Made by a program: the position numbers and the translations under genes. A stretch of 32,940 bases of DNA from Glycomyces buryatensis (lineage in GTDB: Bacteria; Actinomycetota; Actinomycetes; Mycobacteriales; Micromonosporaceae), in assembly GCF_004912275.1 (NCBI RefSeq), contig NZ_STGY01000004.1, positions 143,791 to 176,730 on the forward strand, in the 5' to 3' direction. Every line of letters begins with the position of its first letter. The first letter of the stretch is position 1. The notes below the pieces were generated by a model that had not been told where the DNA came from, did not search any database, and saw only the letters and a program-made list of their open reading frames with translations. This document shows positions 23,843-29,039 of the stretch, piece by piece.

Positions 23843-24679
23843 GTGAACGGGAGTTTCGATCAAGTGTCAGCAATCCACTTGGCGCATTCGCCGTGCCCGA
23901 ACGACACGTTCATCTACCACGCTTGGACCTCCGGGCTGGTCGACGGACCGGCGACGCGGCTGACGTTCGCGGACATCGACGTCACCAACACCGCCTGCGC
24001 GCGGGGCGAGTTCGACGTCGCAAAGGTCTCCTACGCGGCGCTGCCGTACCTCGGCGAGGAGTGGCGACTGCTGCCGGCCGGCGGGGCGCTGGGGCGCGGA
24101 TGCGGGCCGCTGGTGATTTCGAGCGGCCGACGGAAACTCGACGGCGCGCGGATCGCGGTCCCCTCGGACCGCAGCACCGCGTTCCTGCTGCTGCGGCTCT
24201 GGATGGACGAGCTGGGAACCGAGGACGTCGAGATCGAGGTCGTCCCGTTCGACCAGATCATGCCGGCAGTGCGCGAGGGTCGCTACGACCTGGGCCTGGT
24301 CATCCACGAAGCGCGGTTCACCTACCGCGACATGGGGCTGGAGAGCCTGGTGGACCTCGGCGAATGGTGGGAGGGCACCACCGGCTTCCCGATCCCGCTG
24401 GGCGCGATCGTGGCGAAGGCCGGGCTGGACGGCGCGGCGATCACGGAGACGATCCGGGCCTCGCTGGACTACGCATGGGCTCACCCGGAAGCGAGCCGGG
24501 AATATGTGGCCGAACACGCGCAGGAGATGTCGGAAGAAGTGTGCCGCAAGCACATCGAGCTGTATGTCAACGAGTTCTCGCGCGATCTGGGCGAGGACGG
24601 CCGGTCCGCGGTCGAACGCCTGCTCGGCGGCGCGGCCGGACTGGGACTGGTTCCGAAAGCGACGATCGAGTACCTGTGA
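23843..24679 (+). CDS. mqnD: 1,4-dihydroxy-6-naphthoate synthase
   Basis: This protein of about 278 aa belongs to the MqnA/MqnD family and turns cyclic dehypoxanthinyl futalosine into 1,4-dihydroxy-6-naphthoate. Family signatures are AHSPCPNDTFIYHAW near the N-terminus, FDVAKVSYAALPYL, LGRGCGPLVIS, IAVPSDRSTAFLLLRLW, RYDLGLVIHEARFTY and the EWWEGTTGFPIPLGAIVAK block. SPCPNDTF separates MqnD from MqnA. Two GTG starts are possible, 23843 and 23864. The latter has GGGAG about 10 nt upstream and keeps the conserved region whole, so the true N-terminus may be seven residues shorter. It follows mqnB by 10 bp on the same transcript. Confidence 0.94.
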   Translation: MNGSFDQVSAIHLAHSPCPNDTFIYHAWTSGLVDGPATRLTFADIDVTNTACARGEFDVAKVSYAALPYLGEEWRLLPAGGALGRGCGPLVISSGRRKLDGARIAVPSDRSTAFLLLRLWMDELGTEDVEIEVVPFDQIMPAVREGRYDLGLVIHEARFTYRDMGLESLVDLGEWWEGTTGFPIPLGAIVAKAGLDGAAITETIRASLDYAWAHPEASREYVAEHAQEMSEEVCRKHIELYVNEFSRDLGEDGRSAVERLLGGAAGLGLVPKATIEYL

Positions 24680-24708
24680 GGCGAGGCGGCGCCGACTTAG
24701 CGGGATTT

Positions 24709-24719
24709 TCCGGATATGC
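24709..24719 (-). repeat. Intergenic motif GCATATCCGGA, copy 1
   Basis: This copy is in inverted orientation (TCCGGATATGC on plus), 29 bp past the mqnD stop. It is followed at 24743-24755 by CAAACGTACGC, which also accompanies copy 3. Confidence 0.6.
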
Positions 24720-24886
24720 GCGGCCCGAGGACCCCCCGTCGCAAACGTACGCCGGGGTTATGACGAGCAGTGGTCACCGCTCGCGCCGGCGGCCTCACCA
24801 GGATGGACCATTTGGCGCGATGCGCCTCAAGCTAGGCTTGACGGAACCCAGCAGTGCACAGACGGAGAGAAGTTCGAGGTTCAGCG

Positions 24887-25291
24887 GTGCCCAGTGGTCG
24901 AGTGAAATGGTTCGACGCCGAGAAGGGATTCGGTTTCGTCTCCAGAGACGATGGCGGCAAGGACGTGTTCGTCCACCGCGACGCGCTCCCTGACGACGTC
25001 GAAGAGCTCGCGAAGGGCCAGAAGGTCGAGTACAGCATCATCGACACCCGCCGTGGCGTGCAGGCGATGGGCCTCCACCTCGTGGCCGGGCCCGCGACGC
25101 CCCCCGGCGCGGCGGCGGCTCCGGAGAAACCCAAACGCTCGCCCGAAGAACTCAACTCCCTGCTGCAGGACATGATCGGCGTCCTCGAACAGCAGGTCAT
25201 GCCCCCGCTCTCCCGCGGAAGGCGCCCAGACCGCAAGACCAGCGCGAAGATCGCGGAACTGCTGCGAGCAGTAGCGGACGACCTCGCCTGA
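24887..25291 (+). CDS. Cold-shock-domain protein with C-terminal extension
   Basis: This 134-aa protein has a complete cold-shock domain at 1-66: GRVKWFDAEKGFGFV with RNP1 (KGFGFV, 13-18) and VFVHRD as RNP2 (27-32). These OB-fold proteins bind single-stranded RNA and DNA. The half after residue 67 is a Pro/Ala linker followed by a helical part (ELNSLLQDMIGVLEQQVMPP; KIAELLRAVADDLA). This long form is typical of a second Csp type in actinobacteria, twice the length of CspA. The start is GTG at 24887 with GAGG about 8 nt upstream; the open frame before it is not part of the domain. A TAGGCT box near 24832 may be its -10. Confidence 0.9.
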   Translation: MPSGRVKWFDAEKGFGFVSRDDGGKDVFVHRDALPDDVEELAKGQKVEYSIIDTRRGVQAMGLHLVAGPATPPGAAAAPEKPKRSPEELNSLLQDMIGVLEQQVMPPLSRGRRPDRKTSAKIAELLRAVADDLA

Positions 25292-25656
25292 GACTCCGCG
25301 GTGCGGCGGCCGAGAACCTCGGTTGCCGCTGGGCACTCGGCCGTGTGAAGTCCGACTTCCTCGACTCGAAGCCGTCCGGCCCCTCGCGCACCTTCGGTCA
25401 CGCGCGGGGCACCCTTCCCAGTTGTCGATCTCGCTGTCGGCCGTGGAGGCAGCTTCGGTCGCACGCGGGGGCGTCCCGCATCCGGCAGCTTCCATCGCGT
25501 CCGACTCTCGTTCGCGCGCTTGCGGATGCCCTCGCCGAAATCCGGCGTTCGTGTCGGACCCTCGACATAGGTTTGTGATGGGGGAGCTTCCGATTCGCAT
25601 ATCCGGAATATCCCTCCAAATCATCCCGGGGCCCGGACCGGGCTAGTCTCGGTGGG
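25292..25656. other. 365-bp intergenic stretch before larE
   Basis: No gene is recognisable. A small CCGAG/CTCGG hairpin (25309-25321) may end the cold-shock transcript. At 25597-25607 lies copy 2 of GCATATCCGGA, which here extends into a near-palindrome ATATCCGGAATAT (25600-25612). The larE -10 box TAGTCT (25644-25649) lies 7 nt before the GTG start, with a CCCGG-rich self-complementary spacer upstream of it. Confidence 0.5.
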
Positions 25657-26508
25657 GTGACCTCACAGGCTTCCCGCGCCACCACCGGCATCGACGCGCT
25701 GCTCGACCGACTCGCCTCGCTTCCCTCACTCCTGGTCGCCTTCTCCGGCGGCGCCGACTCGGCGTTCCTGCTGGCCGCCGCCGTCCGCGCGCTCGGACCG
25801 ATCCGGGTCGAGGCCGCCACCGCGATCTCGCCCTCCCTGCCGCGCACCGAACTCGAACTCGCGCGGGACTTCGCCGCCGAACTCGGGGTCGCCCACCACT
25901 CGCCGACCACCGACGAGCTCTCCCGAGAGGGCTACCGCCGCAACGCCGGCGACCGCTGCTTCTTCTGCAAGACCGAGCTCATGAGCGTGCTGGGCCCGCT
26001 GGCCGAATCGCGCGGGATCGCGAACGTCGCGACCGGCACCAACGCCGATGACACCGTGGCCGGGTTCCGGCCCGGCATCCGCGCCGCCTCCCGGGCCGGA
26101 GCCATCACGCCGCTGGCCGACGCGGGCCTGACCAAGGCCGAGATCCGCGCGACCTCCAAGACGTGGAATTTGTCCACTTGGGATAAACCGGCGGCGGCGT
26201 GCCTGTCCAGTCGGATCGCTTACGGCACCGAGGTGACGGCGGACGGGCTGCATCGCGTGTCCGAGGCCGAGGCGGCGTTGCGCGCCGCCCTCGCGGGCGC
26301 GGGCCTGCCGGTGCGGAACCTGCGGGTGCGGGATCTGGGCGGTGAGGTGGCGAAGGTCGAGATCGACGCCGAACTGGTGGAGACGGTCGCCGCCCGAAAG
26401 GATCTGCTCGGCGCGGTGAAGGGCTTCGCCGAGGTGCGCCTCGACGAGCGCGGCTTTCGCTCCGGGGCGATGAACGAGCTGCTGCCGAACCCCGAGCGGT
26501 ACCGCTGA
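25657..26508 (+). CDS. larE: ATP-dependent sacrificial sulfur transferase LarE
   Basis: This 283-aa protein has an N-terminal PP-loop SGGADS (30-35), the family block GDRCFFCKTEL (99-109), TGTNADDT (128-134) and KPAAACLSSR (178-187). Cys183 corresponds to the cysteine that LarE sacrifices as sulfur donor when building the nickel-pincer nucleotide cofactor of lactate racemase. LarE adenylates and thiolates pyridinium-dicarboxylate mononucleotide. The start is GTG at 25657 because TAGTCT lies exactly 7 nt upstream, so the mRNA is likely leaderless. No larA, larB or larC is visible in the window, so its partner enzyme is unknown here. Wider NAD-synthase-like PP-loop enzymes are the alternative, but the Cys motifs favour LarE. 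Confidence 0.88.
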   Translation: MTSQASRATTGIDALLDRLASLPSLLVAFSGGADSAFLLAAAVRALGPIRVEAATAISPSLPRTELELARDFAAELGVAHHSPTTDELSREGYRRNAGDRCFFCKTELMSVLGPLAESRGIANVATGTNADDTVAGFRPGIRAASRAGAITPLADAGLTKAEIRATSKTWNLSTWDKPAAACLSSRIAYGTEVTADGLHRVSEAEAALRAALAGAGLPVRNLRVRDLGGEVAKVEIDAELVETVAARKDLLGAVKGFAEVRLDERGFRSGAMNELLPNPERYR

Positions 26509-26592
26509 ACCCGAGGGCTCATCGCAGCGAGAGGGACTCGCGGAGGAATGCCCGCTTTGCACGACGGGAGGTCCCCCGTTTCCAAACGTACG

Positions 26593-26631
26593 CGGAGGGT
26601 CCGACCCTGCATATCCGGAGGGTCCGACCCT
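26593..26631. repeat. Two direct copies of a 16-bp palindromic repeat
   Basis: CGGAGGGTCCGACCCT occurs at 26593-26608 and 26616-26631, a 23-bp step. Each contains AGGGTC-N-GACCCT, a palindrome with one central unpaired base. Copy 3 of GCATATCCGGA (26609-26619) lies between and partly over them, and CAAACGTACGC (26583-26593) just precedes the first. Confidence 0.65.
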
Positions 26632-26643
26632 CGGTCGGATTTT
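26623..26643 (+). terminator. larE intrinsic terminator
   Basis: A 7-bp stem TCCGACC/GGTCGGA with a 3-nt loop is followed by TTTT, about 115 bp past the larE stop. Its left arm comes from the second palindromic repeat. A second hairpin (GCCCG/CGGGC, 26644-26659) follows directly. Confidence 0.65.
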
Positions 26644-26786
26644 GCCCGGTGAGACGGGCCAGCGGCGATCGTCAGTGGAGGATGAGTCCGAAAGACCGCC
26701 TCACCGGGTCCATAACCCCTCGGGAACCCCTCATTCCCCGAGGTGTACACCGTCGAATACGAGACTGGACGGCCCCTGAGCCGGAC

Positions 26787-26815
26787 CTGACAATTCCCTG
26801 ATAATGGTGTATTTG
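26787..26815 (+). promoter_or_regulatory. Putative promoter of the YidD-like gene
   Basis: CTGACA (26787-26792), 17 bp, TATTTG (26810-26815). The surrounding DNA is unusually AT-rich for this window. It is followed by AAAGGAG and the GTG start at 26842. Confidence 0.5.
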
Positions 26816-26841
26816 TTCCATAACCGTATGAAAGGAGCAAT

Positions 26842-27300
26842 GTGGACCCGTCGGCCTTCTCCAGCGCCGCTCAATCGGGTTGCTCGACCGGATGCGGTAC
26901 CCCGCTGGAGGCCTCATGCAATCCCGGCGGCCCCTGCAACACCTGCTCGGCGGCCTGCGGCGGCACCTCCGACCCCGGGCCGTTCCACGCCCTCGCCGCC
27001 GGAGTGTTCGGCTTCGCCCGCCTCACCCCCGAGCGGCTCGACCGTGCCCACCGTAGTCACCGCCCGCTACCGAGACGCTTCGGTCTGAGGGCCATCGCCG
27101 CCTACCGTCGCTGGCTATCCCCCCGAGTCTCGGTGCAGTGCAGGTACGTCCCCAGCTGCTCGGGCTACGGCTACCGCGCCGTCGCCCGCTACGGACTGTG
27201 GACCGGCACCCGACTCGCGACCGCCCGCGTGCTGCGCTGCCGTCCCGGCGTGACCCCGGGCACCCATGATCCGGTGCCCGCTCCCAGAGCCGCCCGTTAA
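26842..27300 (+). CDS. YidD-like membrane-insertion efficiency factor with Cys-rich N-terminus
   Basis: This 152-aa protein has a C-terminal part (about 83-146) with the YidD pattern: AIAAYRRWLSPRV, then CRYVPSCSGYGYRAVARYG, a basic amphipathic helix, RVLRCRPG and the closing HDPVP. YidD helps proteins enter the membrane together with YidC and is normally 70-90 aa, encoded between rnpA and yidC. Here no such neighbours exist, and about 80 extra residues precede the domain, with six Cys (14, 18, 26, 32, 35, 39) and many Gly/Pro/Ser. These could bind a metal or iron-sulfur centre (inference). The start is GTG at 26842, set by AAAGGAG four bases upstream. An overlapping ATG two bases earlier is in another frame. 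Confidence 0.8.
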   Translation: MDPSAFSSAAQSGCSTGCGTPLEASCNPGGPCNTCSAACGGTSDPGPFHALAAGVFGFARLTPERLDRAHRSHRPLPRRFGLRAIAAYRRWLSPRVSVQCRYVPSCSGYGYRAVARYGLWTGTRLATARVLRCRPGVTPGTHDPVPAPRAAR

Positions 27301-27303
27301 GAT
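27298..27303 (+). promoter_or_regulatory. -10 box overlapping the YidD-like stop codon
   Basis: TAAGAT shares its first three bases with the stop codon of the YidD-like gene and ends 7 nt before the next ATG (27311). This matches the leaderless spacing seen at several other genes. Confidence 0.4.
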
Positions 27304-27310
27304 CCGGGTC

Positions 27311-27544
27311 ATGAGTGACGCGAAGCGAATCGACCAGGCCACGAACGGCAAGAAGCAGGTCGAGCAGAAGACCCGCAGCCGCACCGTCAAGCCCGGCCAC
27401 CTGGAGGTCGGCGAGTTCACCTCCGGCCGCATCGGCGGCCCTTCCCCCTTCGGCAATTCCAACTTCCCGCTGCCGGTGTCGAGCCTGTACTTCGAGTCTT
27501 CGAAGCCGGTCGCCCCGCGCATCCTGGACGACGAGCGCCACTAG
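27311..27544 (+). CDS. Small conserved-looking protein of unknown function
   Basis: This 77-aa protein has a charged N-terminal half (MSDAKRIDQATNGKKQVEQK; RSRTVKPGHLEVGEF) and a C-terminal half rich in Gly, Pro, Ser and Phe (SPFGNSNFPLPVSSLYFES). It has no transmembrane segment, no Cys and no family I recognise. Coding use is supported by amino-acid composition unlike the Arg/Pro-rich shadows and by a TAAGAT box exactly 7 nt before the ATG. It starts 10 bp after the YidD-like gene and might also be read through from it. The function is unknown. Confidence 0.55.
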   Translation: MSDAKRIDQATNGKKQVEQKTRSRTVKPGHLEVGEFTSGRIGGPSPFGNSNFPLPVSSLYFESSKPVAPRILDDERH

Positions 27545-27581
27545 GAACCTCTAGGCGTCGCCGCAAGTCCTTTCTGAAATC

Positions 27582-27610
27582 TTGTAAGAACATTTCACAA
27601 TTTGTACGTT
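27582..27610 (+). promoter_or_regulatory. Promoter in an AT-rich island with inverted repeat
   Basis: TTGTAA (27582-27587), exactly 17 bp, TACGTT (27605-27610). An inverted repeat AAGAAC (27586-27591) / GTTCTT (27608-27613) overlaps both boxes and could be an operator. Confidence 0.6.
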
Positions 27611-27617
27611 CTTGCGC

Positions 27618-27640
27618 ACATGAGGATTCCCCCCTCATGT
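27618..27640 (+). promoter_or_regulatory. Hairpin at the predicted 5' end of the lipoprotein mRNA
   Basis: ACATGAGG (27618-27625) pairs perfectly with CCTCATGT (27633-27640) around a 7-nt loop. The expected transcript start from the TTGTAA/TACGTT promoter is about 27617, so the mRNA would begin with this hairpin, about 30 nt ahead of the ribosome binding site. Confidence 0.45.
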
Positions 27641-27669
27641 CCTCATCACTGCCCTGTGGAGGATCCGCA

Positions 27670-27945
27670 ATGCGGCGCAGAACCATGCTCGCAGCGGGTG
27701 CGGCGGCGTCCGCCGCCGCGCTCACCGCCTGCGAGGACACCGACCGGCCCGCCGCCCTCGAACCCACCGACGACGAGCTCGCCTCCCGGGCCTCGCGGCC
27801 CGGTCGGCGGCGCCCGTCTTCGGGAATGATCAAGGTCGGCGAACAGGTCAGTCACGGTTGTGACCTTGACAAGCCGGGAATACTAAGGGGTAGTTTGAGA
27901 TCCCTGGATCCGGGGCGGGCGCGGCACCCGTCCCGGCTTAGTTGA
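27670..27945 (+). CDS. Short putative lipoprotein, probable remnant
   Basis: This 91-residue frame starts with a classic export signal: MRRRTMLAAGAAASAAALTAC, with three Arg, a hydrophobic run and lipobox LTAC (Cys at about 21). The following EDTDRPAALEPTDDELASRA resembles the region after the lipobox in larger actinobacterial lipoproteins, but after about residue 40 the sequence turns basic and low in structure (RPGRRRPSSG) and ends in what looks like non-coding DNA. The ribosome binding site GGAGG lies 6-7 nt before ATG 27670. I read it as a gene truncated by deletion or frameshift, but a genuinely small lipoprotein is possible. Promoter and 5' hairpin are intact. Confidence 0.5.
   Translation: MRRRTMLAAGAAASAAALTACEDTDRPAALEPTDDELASRASRPGRRRPSSGMIKVGEQVSHGCDLDKPGILRGSLRSLDPGRARHPSRLS
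27910..27936 (+). terminator. Hairpin near the end of the lipoprotein frame
   Basis: CCGGGGCGGG (27910-27919) pairs with CCCGTCCCGG (27927-27936) with one mismatch and a 7-nt loop. A wider pair, AAGCCGGGA (27871-27879) / TCCCGGCTT (27931-27939), competes for the same bases. It lies inside the apparent reading frame, which supports the idea that the frame's 3' end is not genuine coding sequence. Confidence 0.45.
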
Positions 27946-28004
27946 GAGTTTTCTCAGCAAAGCGGACGACGACAGCCCTCGTCCATGCCGGATACGATCG
28001 GTTC

Positions 28005-29021
28005 ATGACATACCCCCCGCAGGGCACTCCCGACGGCCAGTACGGCCCTTCGCAGCCAGGCTCGCAGCAGCCGCCCGCGGGCGGCTACGTCCCGGGCCAG
28101 GCGGGCGCGGACCACGGCCCCCAGCCGACCGCGCCGCAGTACACGCAACCAGCGCAGACGCAGGCCTATCCCGGCCAGCCGGGCTTCGACCCGGCACAGG
28201 GCTACGGCCAGCAGCAAGGCTACGGCCCACAGCAGGGCTTCGACCCTTACGGCGGCCAGTTCGGTCCACCACCGGTGCAGGCGCAGTCCAAGGGCGGCAA
28301 GGGCACCCTTCTCCTCGTGGGCATCGTCGTCGTATTGATGGCAGCCGGCGCGATCGGCGGCTACTTCCTGCTCGGCGACCCCGAGCAGGGCACCACGACC
28401 GCCGGCGAGGACTCCACGTCGCAGGCGGAGCCCGACCAGGACGGCGAAGGCGAGGAGCCGACCGGCGAGGACGAGCAGGCGGAGCCGCCGCCTTCGGACG
28501 GGGAGAACCTGACCGTAGGCTCGCTGGGCGCCTTGACGCCGATTCCGGGCGATGAATGGGAGCTGTATCTCGAGGCCGGCTCGGCCGCGGACCCGATGGG
28601 CGACGCGGAGGCCTACGCCCTCCAGCACACCGACGACTGGATCTCGTTCTTCGGCGTCGGGGTCTATTCGAGTGCTTACGCCGTCTACGACCCGGCCGAC
28701 CTGGAGACCAGCGCCATCGAGGCGATGTCGGTATGGGCGTCGACGTCGTTCACCGGCGCCACCGGCTACGAGGCGGGCGATGCGACGTTGACCGAGACCG
28801 AGGTCGACGGACACCCCGCGATGCTGGTGGAGATGCGCAACTCGTGGGAGTCGGTCGAAGGAGTCGATGACTCCTATGAGGACACCGCGATTCTGGTGGT
28901 CGACGTCGACGGCGTGAACGGCTTCATCGGGGTCGCCAGCGTCGCCGAGTCGGGCACGGACTCCTACGACGCGGCCGTCGAAGCGCTCCTGGCCACCGTC
29001 TTCGACGCCGAGTCGGCCTAA
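28005..29021 (+). CDS. Single-TM protein with Pro/Gln/Gly/Tyr-rich cytosolic N-terminus
   Basis: This 338-aa protein has a low-complexity region at residues 1-98 (repeats such as QGYGQQQGYGPQQGFDPYG), a transmembrane helix at about 101-123 (TLLLVGIVVVLMAAGAIGGYF), a strongly acidic linker at 125-168 (E/D/P/T), and a folded-looking extracytoplasmic domain at 170-338 (DEWELYLE; ISFFGVGVYSSAY; GHPAMLVEMRNSW; AILVVDVDGVNGFIGVAS). The tail resembles small actinobacterial surface domains, but I cannot name a family. The start is ATG at 28005 with TACGAT ending 6 nt upstream, so it is probably leaderless. It is convergent with the regulator gene, 17 bp between stops. Confidence 0.75.
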   Translation: MTYPPQGTPDGQYGPSQPGSQQPPAGGYVPGQAGADHGPQPTAPQYTQPAQTQAYPGQPGFDPAQGYGQQQGYGPQQGFDPYGGQFGPPPVQAQSKGGKGTLLLVGIVVVLMAAGAIGGYFLLGDPEQGTTTAGEDSTSQAEPDQDGEGEEPTGEDEQAEPPPSDGENLTVGSLGALTPIPGDEWELYLEAGSAADPMGDAEAYALQHTDDWISFFGVGVYSSAYAVYDPADLETSAIEAMSVWASTSFTGATGYEAGDATLTETEVDGHPAMLVEMRNSWESVEGVDDSYEDTAILVVDVDGVNGFIGVASVAESGTDSYDAAVEALLATVFDAESA

Positions 29022-29022
29022 A

Positions 29023-29039
29023 GGGTGTTCAAGAACCCC
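29023..29039. terminator. Short bidirectional hairpin between convergent genes
   Basis: GGGTGTTC pairs with GAACCCC (one bulged base) around an AA loop, filling the whole gap between the two stop codons. It is too small to be sure of. Confidence 0.35.
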
